Positions 1-9,117 of a DNA stretch of 64,000 bases are shown piece by piece. The stretch lies in NCBI RefSeq assembly GCF_028736115.1, contig NZ_CP117877.1:3720001-3784000 (forward strand). The letters are read 5' to 3'. Each line of letters opens with the position of its first letter. Within the stretch, counting starts at the first letter, position 1. The notes beneath the pieces are model-generated. The model saw only the letters and a program-made list of their open reading frames with translations. It was not told the origin of the DNA and made no database searches. A program made the position numbers and the translations under genes. Source of the DNA: Mucilaginibacter sp. KACC 22063 (lineage in GTDB: Bacteria > Bacteroidota > Bacteroidia > Sphingobacteriales > Sphingobacteriaceae).

Positions 1-962
1 ACCCAGCCTAAATCATTTTTTTCAACAAAATCAGAAAGGGCAACATGTTCTGAAACTATCGTTGCAGTACCTGCATGTAACGATTCAATAACAACGTTTG
101 CAAAGTTTTCATTGTAAGAGATCAAGGCAAACAAGTCAGCGTTCATCAGTTCTTTGAATTTTTGCTCTCGGTTTTGCCAGCCCAACCACTCTATTTTATC
201 GGCTATATTAAAATCACCTGCCAGTTGTTTCAACTTGGTAATGTACTCGTCTTCGCCAGAGCCCGCTATTTTTAGCTTTACAGCAAAATTTAAATTAGCA
301 ATGGCTTTCAAAAGTATTTCTATTCCCTTCTTAGGATGAATACGCGACATAAAAATCACGGTAAATACATCGTTATTCTTATCGGCTATTTTTAGCTCTG
401 GTAATGATAAAATGTTAGGGAGCATAAAGCCTTTCCAATTATCAATTAAGCTGATACACTCTTTATACTCGGCTTCTGATGTTGCATGAAAGAACGACTT
501 TGATAAAATACTACGGCCAAAAAATTTGTGCATTAATTTTTTGGCTTTACTGTTACCCGAGTTAAAAATATATCCACTAAGCATGCCTCTGGGAGCTATG
601 ATAGTTTTTGCACCCTTAAGCAGGCATATTTTTGCAGCAACCATTACCAGGATATTCCACCATGAATGGATATGCACCACGTCATATTCTTTAACGTGAT
701 AAAACAGATGTTTCCATAATGCCGGCGAAACATGGGTAGGATCTTTAGTGATCCGTTTAAAATAAGTAACATTTACACCATCTACATCAACGGTAGATCC
801 GGGTGCTATATCCAGTTCTGTTTTGCCATTGGCCGTTGTTGTAAACACGTCAACATCATGGCCTTGCGCTGCCAAACCTTCACACAAACGCGCAACAGAT
901 TCAATGGGCCCACCATATACGTAGGCCGGTTTGTACGATGGAACGATGTGAAGTATTTTCAT
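1..962 (-). CDS. Glycosyltransferase family 4 (3' end cut by window)
   Basis: This is a GT-B fold glycosyltransferase that would add a sugar from an activated donor to a growing exopolysaccharide unit at the inner face of the inner membrane. About 320 codons read openly from the ATG at 962 (protein begins MKILHIVPSYKP) to the window edge. The N-terminal Rossmann part has the glycine-rich YGGP stretch. The C-terminal part has SRIHPKKG and an E-x7-E motif (ENFANVVIE), both typical of GT4 enzymes. The last part, perhaps 40-60 residues, lies outside. It is the last visible gene of the exopolysaccharide operon and follows the acyltransferase gene by 4 bp. The exact sugar cannot be told. Confidence 0.85.
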   Translation of the reverse strand, partial: MKILHIVPSYKPAYVYGGPIESVARLCEGLAAQGHDVDVFTTTANGKTELDIAPGSTVDVDGVNVTYFKRITKDPTHVSPALWKHLFYHVKEYDVVHIHSWWNILVMVAAKICLLKGAKTIIAPRGMLSGYIFNSGNSKAKKLMHKFFGRSILSKSFFHATSEAEYKECISLIDNWKGFMLPNILSLPELKIADKNNDVFTVIFMSRIHPKKGIEILLKAIANLNFAVKLKIAGSGEDEYITKLKQLAGDFNIADKIEWLGWQNREQKFKELMNADLFALISYNENFANVVIESLHAGTATIVSEHVALSDFVEKNDLGW

Positions 963-966
963 GAAA

Positions 967-1629
967 TTAATTTACGTAGCCTATTGTCCTGGTGAAATAT
1001 TTAGCGGTTGACGGAATTGCTTTAAGTGGTTTTGCCGGCACCCCTCCGTAAAGCATCCAGGTTTCGGTTTGTGCTGAGTTTAAAAGGGATTTAGCACCCA
1101 AAACAGAATAAGCCGGTAGATTAGCGCCACCCAATATAACAACATTGGTTCCAACAAATGAGTACTCTCCGATGGTAATAGGTGCACTATCCTGCCTGTT
1201 TTCAAAAACATCTATGGAATGGGTAAGCAGCTGAGAATTATAACCCGCCACTGTGCTAAACCTGCCGATGTGTATAGCGCTTGTGCAGTCTATGTGATGA
1301 TTTTTGATAATTGCAGAATTGTCGCCCATCACTAATTCGGCTTTCCTGTCGGTTTGATGCTGAAAATGTTTAGACTGGCCATGTGTGCTAAAACCTGTGA
1401 TCCAGTTGCTGCGGCCTATCTTTGCATTCTCTCCTAATTCAATGTAATCAAGATGGATAGCCGTAGTAAAATGATCGATCCGTGAACCGGCATGCATAAC
1501 CAGTTTACGTGGAAAAACCCAGTTAATACCCAGTTTGGCAGTGGGGTGAATTTGATAACCAAACCAGCTTTGCAATGCCTTTCTGCGCAATGGCCAGGGC
1601 AAAATAACAGATAGTAATTTTAACAGCAT
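967..1629 (-). CDS. Left-handed beta-helix (hexapeptide) acyltransferase
   Basis: A 220-residue protein of the hexapeptide-repeat acyltransferase class, which usually moves acetyl from acetyl-CoA to a sugar hydroxyl or amine. Degenerate hexapeptide turns run from about residue 60 to 200 (for example IGEYSFVGTNVVILGGANL), and the C-terminal end has the GGVPAKPLK loop common to this group. A hydrophobic N-terminus (MLLKLLSVILPWPLRR) may anchor it at the membrane. It lies 6 bp after the glycosyltransferase at 1636-2796. It probably decorates the exopolysaccharide; donor and acceptor are unknown. Confidence 0.8.
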   Translation of the reverse strand: MLLKLLSVILPWPLRRKALQSWFGYQIHPTAKLGINWVFPRKLVMHAGSRIDHFTTAIHLDYIELGENAKIGRSNWITGFSTHGQSKHFQHQTDRKAELVMGDNSAIIKNHHIDCTSAIHIGRFSTVAGYNSQLLTHSIDVFENRQDSAPITIGEYSFVGTNVVILGGANLPAYSVLGAKSLLNSAQTETWMLYGGVPAKPLKAIPSTAKYFTRTIGYVN

Positions 1630-1635
1630 ATGGTA

Positions 1636-2796
1636 TTAATTATGATTTAAGCCATGCATAGATAAATATTGTTGCGTGATTTTCGTCTTCTCAAAACGCT
1701 CACAATTTTTAAATCCCGCCTTAATTAAGTTACTACGCAGCGCTGTATCTTTTAATAAAAGTAAAGCGTTTGCAAAATCTTGCGAATCAGCCGGATTTGC
1801 ATGTATAGCAGCCCCACCGCTAACCTCAGGCATTGGCTGCAAATTACTGGCAATTACCGGTGCCCCGCAGGCCTGGGCTTCAATTACCGGCCAGCCAAAT
1901 CCTTCTGCAAAAGAAGGAAAAATAAAAGCATAGCAGCCGTTATACAAAGCGCGTAGCACCTCATGCCGAGGTTTAATAACTTGTATAACCCGGTGCTCCA
2001 TATTTAATTCTTTCACTTTTTGAGTCAGTTTCTCATCTATCGGCTTGCCGCTGTAACAGATATAACCATCCCAATTGTCACCAAGGTCAACCAGCATTTT
2101 CAAAAGCATTTCCCTGTTTTTTCTTTGCAGGTTTGACCCCACATGAAGCAGATACTTTGTGTCGGGCTTTAAACCGGCTTCAGCAAGCAGTGCTGCTGTT
2201 TCCGCTGGCGGTATCGGCCTGAAATCGCCATTGAAAGTATTTAAAATAACCTGCCAGTCTTTGTCTGGTGTGTAACTACCCGGAACAAGCGCAATTAGCT
2301 GATCAAGCGTGTACTGTGAAACACAGGCTATCTGTTTTGCCCTCTTTAAGTTCCCTAATATCCATTTTTGAAGTATTTTACCGAATGCCGAAGCTGGCTG
2401 ATAATAATCTGTATACCCAAGGCCACCTCTGATAGCGATAACATCATGGCAGGTAATAACAGTTTTATCGGCCGGCAGATGTCCCAGATATGGCGAATTA
2501 GAATGGTCGCATATGTGATATCTTACGTTGCTAACCTTCTTGTTTTTAAAAAGTACCCTGTACCGTAATACCAAAGGAAAAAGGATCCATTTATCTATAT
2601 AGCCAAGCCATTTCCCGATACCTGCATTGGTGTTTTTAAACTTCGCTCCGAACAAAGCAACAGGGCGCCATATTTCACTATTTACTCCATTAGCCGAAAA
2701 TTCATCATGAAGCATTACTGTAAAACGCTCCATGCTCTCCTGCCTGTCTGGTATATAGTTCCCTATTAATATGATTTTTGTAGACGTTGCTTCCAT
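1636..2796 (-). CDS. Glycosyltransferase family 4
   Basis: A complete 386-residue GT4-type glycosyltransferase. The start motif KIILIGNYIPDRQ resembles the N-terminal nucleotide-binding loop. The C-terminal domain has HVGSNLQRKNRE (a phosphate-contacting segment) and the E-x7-E motif in EGFGWPVIEAQACG near residue 300. No membrane segment or signal peptide is seen, so it should act in the cytoplasm on a lipid-linked sugar. It sits 14 bp after the polymerase-like gene in the same operon. The linkage it makes cannot be predicted. Confidence 0.88.
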   Translation of the reverse strand: MEATSTKIILIGNYIPDRQESMERFTVMLHDEFSANGVNSEIWRPVALFGAKFKNTNAGIGKWLGYIDKWILFPLVLRYRVLFKNKKVSNVRYHICDHSNSPYLGHLPADKTVITCHDVIAIRGGLGYTDYYQPASAFGKILQKWILGNLKRAKQIACVSQYTLDQLIALVPGSYTPDKDWQVILNTFNGDFRPIPPAETAALLAEAGLKPDTKYLLHVGSNLQRKNREMLLKMLVDLGDNWDGYICYSGKPIDEKLTQKVKELNMEHRVIQVIKPRHEVLRALYNGCYAFIFPSFAEGFGWPVIEAQACGAPVIASNLQPMPEVSGGAAIHANPADSQDFANALLLLKDTALRSNLIKAGFKNCERFEKTKITQQYLSMHGLNHN

Positions 2797-2810
2797 TACA
2801 TTAAGAATTT

Positions 2811-4151
2811 TTAATAATTCGCCTTGCCTTTTTTATCCCTGTTATCTGATTCTTTGGTATTGCAAGAGGCTAACAAGATTCCAGCCATCCATATCGTAAA
2901 TCCAAGAGAGGTGGGCACTCCTAAGTTTCCCTGCGGAAGATTCATTAAGGAAAATGGAAGAATCATCCAGGGTAGAAAGTAGCCCTTACTTAAATTTTTG
3001 TAAGACATTACTGTCATCTTCAGACTTAATCCTAAGCGTACAGCAATTATTATAATTCCGAATAAGAAGCCCAATTCGCCTAATACCCTTTGCCATTCTA
3101 TTTCTCCGTTGATAACCGCATAAAAATTTTGCTTACCTGCTAATACAGCTCCCACATTGGTACCTATCCCGGAACCATATCCCCAAAACGGCTGAGTATT
3201 GATCAAATCAAACGAACTTATTAACCCACCAAAATACCTGTTACCAAAAACGCCCTCCAATCCGCCTTCGTTTTCATTTGCAGTGGTAAATCTTACCGTA
3301 AATGCCTCTATAGCGGTTTGGAGAAAACTTAACTGACTTAATATAAAAATGAGAAAACTTCCCATTACTAAAGCGATTACTATCCGTCCGGCGTTTTTCG
3401 GCTTTCGGAAAGCTGCCAATAACATGAACACCAGCATGACGATAACCTGAAAAAGCAAGCCCCGGATTATAGAGACAGGAATTGCTATCAGCAGGCATAT
3501 GGTAGCCGCTATCAGCAATCTTCTATTTATTTTTTTAGGATCAAGCCAGTAATAAAATACAAAACAACCTAATGCTCCATAAAAATGCCCAACTCCGGAG
3601 GTAAAAGAAAAGGTACCGGGTGGCCTGAAAAAATCCAGTGCACCGCTAAAACCGGCACCTGCTTCATTGCCACCTACGCCACGGTTTACCCATGCAGACT
3701 GCGGGCTGTAAAATTGCAATACAATAAGTATCGTCATCGGGATGGACAGTATCAGATATTTTCGTGCAAATTCTAATACATCATCTTTATTGAATACGGC
3801 ACCGATAACAAATATTAAAGGGAAATACAAAAACCAGATACGGGAACCATATATTGCAACCATAAAGCTGCCATGCCCGAACAGCACCGCTGTGAATATA
3901 CTTAACAGGCCCACTGCTACAGAACTTAAAACATATAGGTTTGCCGGTATCAATCGCCTCTCCCAAGCTTTAATTACAAGCCAAATGGCAATAGGGTCTC
4001 TTACCAATAAAAGCGGTGTTGCCAAACCTGGGAATACCCATTTACGAAGCGCCCCCTCAAATATCAGCAGCCAGAAAAAAAGCCATAATCCTTTTTTTAG
4101 ATCGCTGTTTTTTTCTTTATACCCGGCACTATATGCTTTATATTGTTTCAA
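2811..4151 (-). CDS. O-antigen ligase/polymerase-like membrane protein
   Basis: A 446-residue, very hydrophobic protein with about ten or more predicted membrane segments, a long hydrophilic loop near residues 285-355 and a charged C-terminus. This layout fits the Wzy/WaaL O-antigen polymerase/ligase superfamily, which joins repeat units at the outer face of the inner membrane. It is the only such gene in the cluster, so it is the best candidate for the repeat-unit polymerase of a Wzx/Wzy pathway. The assignment rests on topology and context, because family sequence motifs are weak. It is flanked on both sides by glycosyltransferases at 14-bp gaps. Confidence 0.72.
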   Translation of the reverse strand: MKQYKAYSAGYKEKNSDLKKGLWLFFWLLIFEGALRKWVFPGLATPLLLVRDPIAIWLVIKAWERRLIPANLYVLSSVAVGLLSIFTAVLFGHGSFMVAIYGSRIWFLYFPLIFVIGAVFNKDDVLEFARKYLILSIPMTILIVLQFYSPQSAWVNRGVGGNEAGAGFSGALDFFRPPGTFSFTSGVGHFYGALGCFVFYYWLDPKKINRRLLIAATICLLIAIPVSIIRGLLFQVIVMLVFMLLAAFRKPKNAGRIVIALVMGSFLIFILSQLSFLQTAIEAFTVRFTTANENEGGLEGVFGNRYFGGLISSFDLINTQPFWGYGSGIGTNVGAVLAGKQNFYAVINGEIEWQRVLGELGFLFGIIIIAVRLGLSLKMTVMSYKNLSKGYFLPWMILPFSLMNLPQGNLGVPTSLGFTIWMAGILLASCNTKESDNRDKKGKANY

Positions 4152-4165
4152 GATTAATTACCTAA

Positions 4166-5416
4166 TCAAACAAGCTTTAGTTTATTATTAATAGCATCGC
4201 TGAGCTCTTTTCCATATACGCTCCACGGGCGGCGCTTTGCAGTTTCAAGTGCAGCCCTGCCAACGCTTTCAATTTGATGGCGGTTAGCTAAGAGGTGCTC
4301 GATCATGTGTTGTATAGCCACACTTGAGCCAGCTTCTATAATCCAGCCATCCTTTCCATGTGTAATTAAATCAGGCCCGGCTGTTCGTTCTGTTGTAATA
4401 ACAGGCGTTCCCTGCGACATGGCCTCGGTAATCACCAAACCGAATCCCTCAAAAAGGGAAGGGAAAATCAGTACATTCTGAGTTCGCATTAACTCTAAAA
4501 TCTGCTGATGCGGCAAACTGGGTATCCATTTATGCTTGGCTAAGGCTTCATTCAGTGCAGTGCAATCATCAACAGGTTTTCTGCCAACAACTGTTAACTG
4601 AACGCTGGCGCCTATCTTTTCAACTGCATCAAAAAGATACGCAATTCCTTTTCTTTGAGATAATCCGCCTACAAAAAGTACTTTAAGCGGCTGGTCATTG
4701 CTTACACTGTAATTCCTTTTTTCTGTCGCCACATCCGGAAAGCCATATGGAATCACTGAAATTGGGGCTAATGGCTCAGGATATTCTTCAAGCGTTTGGG
4801 CGGTAAAGCTGCTTGCCACAAAGATATGATCAGCAAGTTTCAGCTCCATATCTTTACGAGCCAGCTTGTCTGCCGAGTCTTTAAAACCGGTTAACGTTGA
4901 TGCCCAAGCCGGCCACTTTTCCATTTCCAACTGCATCAGCTTTCTTGCAGCTTTCCAATAACCTATCGGCAAATCATACAAACTAAGTATGCCTTGTTTT
5001 TTTGCTGCCGTAAAAGAATACATCGCTCCATCCTCATAAGCGTATACGGCATTTACTGTTTTATTCGCTGTTTTAGTTAGTTGAGCAGCAACCCATCTGT
5101 CATGATTACGGTAAACCCCATCTACTGAAAACTTTCCTGTTTCATGTTTTACCAGCTTTTTAAGACCTGCCTTAGGCGCTATTAACCTCGCCCCTTCAAA
5201 CCACGGATTTGTTTTGGTATAGCTTTTCAATCCCATTTTCAATTCACGCCTGCGGATATCTGATAATGGGCCAATACCACTTAATTTGTGTAAAGGCGTG
5301 CCCGGAAAAACAGCTATTGCCGTATAGTACTTTGCCAGCATGCCTGATGCTAACAAGCCATCGGCAACTGCCCGCACATTAGCGTTTCCTGTAGGATGAG
5401 ATAACAACAGATGCAT
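4166..5416 (-). CDS. Glycosyltransferase family 4
   Basis: A 416-residue GT4-type glycosyltransferase. It starts MHLLLSHPTGNANVRAVADGL. The C-terminal domain has FVGGLSQRKGI and the E-x7-E motif EGFGLVITEAMSQG, then TPVITTERTAGPDLI, the usual donor-binding region. It is longer than the neighbouring enzymes because of a middle segment (about residues 75-190) rich in Lys and Trp. A 67-bp gap separates it from the upstream acyltransferase gene, the widest gap within this operon. It is probably cytoplasmic or peripheral to the membrane. Its sugar specificity is unknown. Confidence 0.87.
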   Translation of the reverse strand: MHLLLSHPTGNANVRAVADGLLASGMLAKYYTAIAVFPGTPLHKLSGIGPLSDIRRRELKMGLKSYTKTNPWFEGARLIAPKAGLKKLVKHETGKFSVDGVYRNHDRWVAAQLTKTANKTVNAVYAYEDGAMYSFTAAKKQGILSLYDLPIGYWKAARKLMQLEMEKWPAWASTLTGFKDSADKLARKDMELKLADHIFVASSFTAQTLEEYPEPLAPISVIPYGFPDVATEKRNYSVSNDQPLKVLFVGGLSQRKGIAYLFDAVEKIGASVQLTVVGRKPVDDCTALNEALAKHKWIPSLPHQQILELMRTQNVLIFPSLFEGFGLVITEAMSQGTPVITTERTAGPDLITHGKDGWIIEAGSSVAIQHMIEHLLANRHQIESVGRAALETAKRRPWSVYGKELSDAINNKLKLV

Positions 5417-5483
5417 TGAATTATATTTATGCTGTGTGTAGCTAATTTTTAGTTCAAACCATAATTAGCATTATTTTTGTTAA

Positions 5484-6077
5484 TTATCCTTTTATCCAGG
5501 CTAAATTTCCAGCTAAAAAGCTGCATGGATTATATTGTAAATTCTGGGTGCGCTTTCGGGATGTGGGCTTAGCGGGATTTCCGACCATAATTTCATAAGG
5601 AGCTACATTTCTACTAACTACAGCTCCTGCACCTATTACAGCACCAACACCAATATGTACACCAGGTAAAACAACTGCATTTGTTGCCACCCATGCATAA
5701 TCATCAATTATAACTGGTGATTTAATATGTGGCCAACATGGATCCTGTATATTATGTGAAGCCGTCAAAATATGTACACCATCATTAATGCACACATTAT
5801 TACCAATTTTGACTTTATCATGTAAGGCTATATTAACACGCCCAATGAAAGAATTACTACCAATAGTAAGATTTTTTAAATCCCCTCCTATATTGAACAC
5901 TCCTATTTCTGCAGTTTGATGAATCAAAGCCCCCTTGCGAATCATTCTCCACCGTCTATAGTTTCGTTTTATTATTTCTGGTAATAATAAAAGCCGTTTT
6001 GCCCATGCTGTATAAAATCGCTTTGAACTTAAACTGAATTTGGCTCTATTTTTTATAAGATATGAGAAACTTGCCAT
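5484..6077 (-). CDS. Hexapeptide-repeat acetyltransferase (WcaF/maltose O-acetyltransferase-like)
   Basis: A 197-residue left-handed beta-helix acyltransferase. Hexapeptide repeats cover roughly residues 55-175, with the LbH motif IDDYAWVATNAVVLPGVHIG, GAGAVVSRNVAPYEIMVGNPAK at the C-terminal end and a likely catalytic His in LTASHN. The N-terminal 45 residues are basic. The family commonly acetylates sugar hydroxyls with acetyl-CoA. It lies just after the glycosyltransferase gene ending at 6083, separated by 5 bp. It is likely to modify the polysaccharide made by this cluster. Confidence 0.83.
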   Translation of the reverse strand: MASFSYLIKNRAKFSLSSKRFYTAWAKRLLLLPEIIKRNYRRWRMIRKGALIHQTAEIGVFNIGGDLKNLTIGSNSFIGRVNIALHDKVKIGNNVCINDGVHILTASHNIQDPCWPHIKSPVIIDDYAWVATNAVVLPGVHIGVGAVIGAGAVVSRNVAPYEIMVGNPAKPTSRKRTQNLQYNPCSFLAGNLAWIKG

Positions 6078-6082
6078 ACAGA

Positions 6083-7177
6083 TTATTGTGATATAGTCAA
6101 TAAAAACTGGTAAACTACATTCTCGAGCATATTATCTATTTCAATGGCTTCCATTAGCAGAAGTTGTTTAAAATTTCCGGGTTCGTAAGTCAAAACTCCC
6201 TGTAAGTCAGGTAAATCAGTTACAGTACGAGGTTCCCAGGAACGGGAAACACACAGTATAGGTAATCCATGCTCCTTCATAGCTGCCACTGAACCGCTTT
6301 TTTGCACTAGGCTTTGCGGTGTTGTTGTAATACCGGCATTTGATGCGCATAAAATTTTTGAAATGTTTTTCTCACTTTGTGTGCCCCAAACCTTGGTTTC
6401 TAATTTAGCATCAGAACATGCAGCTATCCAATTGTCTTGCTCAGAACCGCATTTGCCTAAAAAGTTTAACACAATTTTTTTTTGATAAGAGCTGGCATAC
6501 GCAGAAATTTCATTAGCCAACTGTTCTATAGGTGCACCATAATGTATACTACCGAATAATACTAGATTTATAGTATTATCATTTGAGATTATGCCTTTTT
6601 CACTACTAACAGGTATATTACTAAAAAGCGGTAAAATATCTGATTTAAAACCTAATTTATTTAAATATGATTGATAAAGATTGGTATTAGTATGGATTTG
6701 TTTGGGTTTTAATTTATTAATAAAGCTAATGATAAGCTTTTTTTGAACGCCTCCCCAAAGTTTAAATTTAAGAGATGCTTTTTTATCCATACCAACCCAA
6801 AGTTCATGGAACATGACATGAACTTTAAACCCAATAAGCAACTTTGCAAGTCTGTTAATAAAAACAACCGGTAAGCCCTTGGGATGAAATGAAAAAGGCA
6901 CGAATTGGACACTGATCCAATCTGGATTAACCCCCCTTATAAATGAATTCATCTTATCAAATCGCTGTGTGTGTTTACAATTTGCAGGTAAACGCAATGT
7001 AATTATAGATGAATTTATAACTTCAGTGATTTCATGTTCTACATAGGTATCACTAGCGGCAATTACAGCTAGCTGATGGTCGTATTTAGCCAGTGCTTGT
7101 GCCAAACGCATAGTATAGTCACCTACACCATCCCGGCCAAGTTCTATTGAACCACATATGAAAACAATTTTCATCAT
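6083..7177 (-). CDS. Glycosyltransferase, divergent GT4-like
   Basis: A 364-residue protein that starts MMKIVFICGSIELGRDGVGDYTMRL, a typical GT-B N-terminal loop (the second ATG at 7174 is an equally possible start). The start overlaps the stop of the upstream acyltransferase as TAATG, so translation is probably coupled. Unlike the other glycosyltransferases here, no clear E-x7-E motif is seen; the equivalent region reads SVAAMKEHGLPILC. The reading frame is rich in AT and in Lys/Asn/Ile codons compared with the housekeeping genes, which suggests separate ancestry. A glycosyltransferase role is inferred from fold-like features and context. Confidence 0.7.
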   Translation of the reverse strand: MMKIVFICGSIELGRDGVGDYTMRLAQALAKYDHQLAVIAASDTYVEHEITEVINSSIITLRLPANCKHTQRFDKMNSFIRGVNPDWISVQFVPFSFHPKGLPVVFINRLAKLLIGFKVHVMFHELWVGMDKKASLKFKLWGGVQKKLIISFINKLKPKQIHTNTNLYQSYLNKLGFKSDILPLFSNIPVSSEKGIISNDNTINLVLFGSIHYGAPIEQLANEISAYASSYQKKIVLNFLGKCGSEQDNWIAACSDAKLETKVWGTQSEKNISKILCASNAGITTTPQSLVQKSGSVAAMKEHGLPILCVSRSWEPRTVTDLPDLQGVLTYEPGNFKQLLLMEAIEIDNMLENVVYQFLLTISQ

Positions 7178-7749
7178 TAGTTTCTGCTTCCTATTCTTTT
7201 AGCCGGCACGCCTCCCCATATTTCGTTTGGCGGTATGGATTTAGTTACCACTGCTCCCGCTGCTACAACGGCGCCGTCCTCGATGTGAACGCCTTTTAAC
7301 ACCACTACATTACAGCCTAACCATACATTATTGCCTATGATAATTTCCTGCTCGGGCCCATGCTGCTTACGCATTAATTCATTTATCGCCACCCCATGAT
7401 CATGATCTATGAACTTGCATCCAGACGCTATTAAACTGTCATTACCCACAATAATCTGCTTACGTATATTAAACTCACACCCTGTACCTATAAATACATT
7501 ATCCTTAATAATAATGCTGGGCCCGTTTTTCCAGATTCCATCAAATTTTAAATGTATGTTATATTCTAAATTACAGCTATTGCCAATACTTACCTGGTGC
7601 GGCCACGTCACTTTTATTGAAGACAATGTCGTATTGCTTCCAACTCTCATACCTTGTAAGAAATACCAGGTTTTTCTAAAAAAACCTGATAGCTGCTTCA
7701 GGTAATGCCATCTGATCAAAAAGAATACTCTTTGTATAAATTTAGCCAT
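7177..7749 (-). CDS. Hexapeptide-repeat acyltransferase
   Basis: A 190-residue left-handed beta-helix acyltransferase. Repeats run from about residue 45 to 180, including IIIGNNVWLGCNVVVLKGV and the C-terminal PNEIWGGVPAKRIG loop that closes many sugar O-acetyltransferases. DHDHG near residue 117 may supply the catalytic His. The N-terminal 30 residues are hydrophobic and aromatic. It sits between the GT2 gene and the divergent glycosyltransferase, and its stop overlaps the next start by one base. It probably acetylates a sugar of the repeat unit. Confidence 0.82.
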   Translation of the reverse strand: MAKFIQRVFFLIRWHYLKQLSGFFRKTWYFLQGMRVGSNTTLSSIKVTWPHQVSIGNSCNLEYNIHLKFDGIWKNGPSIIIKDNVFIGTGCEFNIRKQIIVGNDSLIASGCKFIDHDHGVAINELMRKQHGPEQEIIIGNNVWLGCNVVVLKGVHIEDGAVVAAGAVVTKSIPPNEIWGGVPAKRIGSRN

Positions 7750-7780
7750 ATATAATACCCGTCAAATGAACAAAATTCGC

Positions 7781-8590
7781 TTAAACAAAGATCAGATATA
7801 GATTAAGAATACATTTTTCGATGTATACCGGCCATCCTTTCATTGAAAACTTTACAAGCTTTTTAAAATCCCCGAAAATACTTCCGATAAATATTTTCGT
7901 TCGGGTAATTCTAAATGATGGATTACTGGTTAATCCGTATTTTTTTGCAAAATGCTGATGTGATTTAAAATGCTTTTTTAAATTACGAAATGGTTTAATC
8001 CTACGCCATGGATGGATAACTTTGGCATCACTTAAAAACTTCACGCTAGTTTTAGCAAGTACCCTTTGCTGAAAATCAATATCTTCCATAGCGGCGTACG
8101 GAAACGTTTCATCAAATCCGCCCAACACTATAAACAAACTCTTTTTAATTGCAAAATTGCAAGACCAAAGTTTATTACCGTCTTTATTAATTGGTGCTTC
8201 TTCGTCAAAACGCTGTTTTGGCCTGTCTGCATCTGTATAACCCTCTAACACATTTTCTGTATCACCGTATGTTTGTATAGCTTCGATGTACGTTTTTAGC
8301 CAATCTTTCTGCGGCAGGCAGTCATCATCCAAAAATATAATCCATTGCCCCGATGCTTCTTTCACCCCATTATTTCTGTTTGCAGCAGGCCCCCTCCGTG
8401 GTCCGGCTACCCAACGTGCCCATGGATATTTTTCCTGTAATAAGGGTTTGGCTAACTCGTCCGGGCTGTCATCCGTAACAATGACTTCACAGACTGAATC
8501 TACTTTTTGTGTACCCAATGCGAGGGAATCCAAGCATTTTGAAAGCAAATCATTACGGTTAAAAGTTGGTATCACAATACTAACGTTCAT
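7781..8590 (-). CDS. Glycosyltransferase family 2
   Basis: A 269-residue GT-A fold enzyme. The N-terminus MNVSIVIPTFNRNDLL is the classic GT2 opening, TDDSPDE follows near residue 40, and a metal-binding DxD-type motif (FLDDDCLP) lies near residue 90. MEDIDFQQRVL near residue 168 fits the ED-type acceptor/catalytic base region. The C-terminal part is basic (KPFRNLKKHFKSH) and may touch the membrane. It is the only GT2 in the cluster, so it may start or branch the repeat unit. It lies 11 bp after the acyltransferase gene at 8602-9099. Confidence 0.88.
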   Translation of the reverse strand: MNVSIVIPTFNRNDLLSKCLDSLALGTQKVDSVCEVIVTDDSPDELAKPLLQEKYPWARWVAGPRRGPAANRNNGVKEASGQWIIFLDDDCLPQKDWLKTYIEAIQTYGDTENVLEGYTDADRPKQRFDEEAPINKDGNKLWSCNFAIKKSLFIVLGGFDETFPYAAMEDIDFQQRVLAKTSVKFLSDAKVIHPWRRIKPFRNLKKHFKSHQHFAKKYGLTSNPSFRITRTKIFIGSIFGDFKKLVKFSMKGWPVYIEKCILNLYLIFV

Positions 8591-8601
8591 TTTCAGTCTG
8601 T

Positions 8602-9099
8602 TTAAACTATTTCAATCTTTTTTACAAACCTGGCCGGGTTACCTACCCAAATTTCATTGGCGGGTACATTTTTAGTAACTACACTTCCAGATCCAATGAT
8701 AGAATTATCACCTATGCTAACACCTGGTAAAATACAGGCATTCATGCCTATCCATACGTTATTACCAATCACTACAGCTTTTGAATACAAGTGATCCTGC
8801 GCAATATTTGCAGGCCTGTTAGCCGAATTTTGAATATGATTATATGAAGATATACCGCAATTGCTGGAAATAAGGCAGTTGTCGCCTACTTTAACACCAA
8901 ATGTTGCGTAAATTGTTGTATATGAAGATATGGATGTATTATTGCCAATCTCCAATTGCTGAGGTACTAAAATATGACAATTATGATCTATACGTACATT
9001 ACTGCCGCAATGCTTCATTTTGTTGTATAACATTGTCATACGCTCTTGATTAACAATTTTTTCAATCTTTAAAAAGATTCGGATCAAAAGCTTTTTCAT
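8602..9099 (-). CDS. Short hexapeptide-repeat acyltransferase
   Basis: A 165-residue left-handed beta-helix acyltransferase with hexapeptide turns from about residue 35 to 155 (VVIGNNVWIGMNACILPGV, then VVTKNVPANEIWVGNPAR). SSYNHIQ near residue 90 could provide the catalytic His. It is close in form to the genes at 5484 and 7177, so the cluster holds three related short acyltransferases plus the longer one at 967. An AAGGAG Shine-Dalgarno-like sequence lies 8 nt before the ATG (plus-strand 9108-9113), which is not common in this phylum. Confidence 0.82.
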   Translation of the reverse strand: MKKLLIRIFLKIEKIVNQERMTMLYNKMKHCGSNVRIDHNCHILVPQQLEIGNNTSISSYTTIYATFGVKVGDNCLISSNCGISSYNHIQNSANRPANIAQDHLYSKAVVIGNNVWIGMNACILPGVSIGDNSIIGSGSVVTKNVPANEIWVGNPARFVKKIEIV

Positions 9100-9117
9100 T
9101 AGTTATCTCCTTATAAA

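Noticed and set aside
3742..4191. Open frame of 149 codons on the plus strand over the polymerase-like gene
   Set aside because: It runs antisense to a membrane protein, matches no family and spans the gene joint. It is a chance frame.
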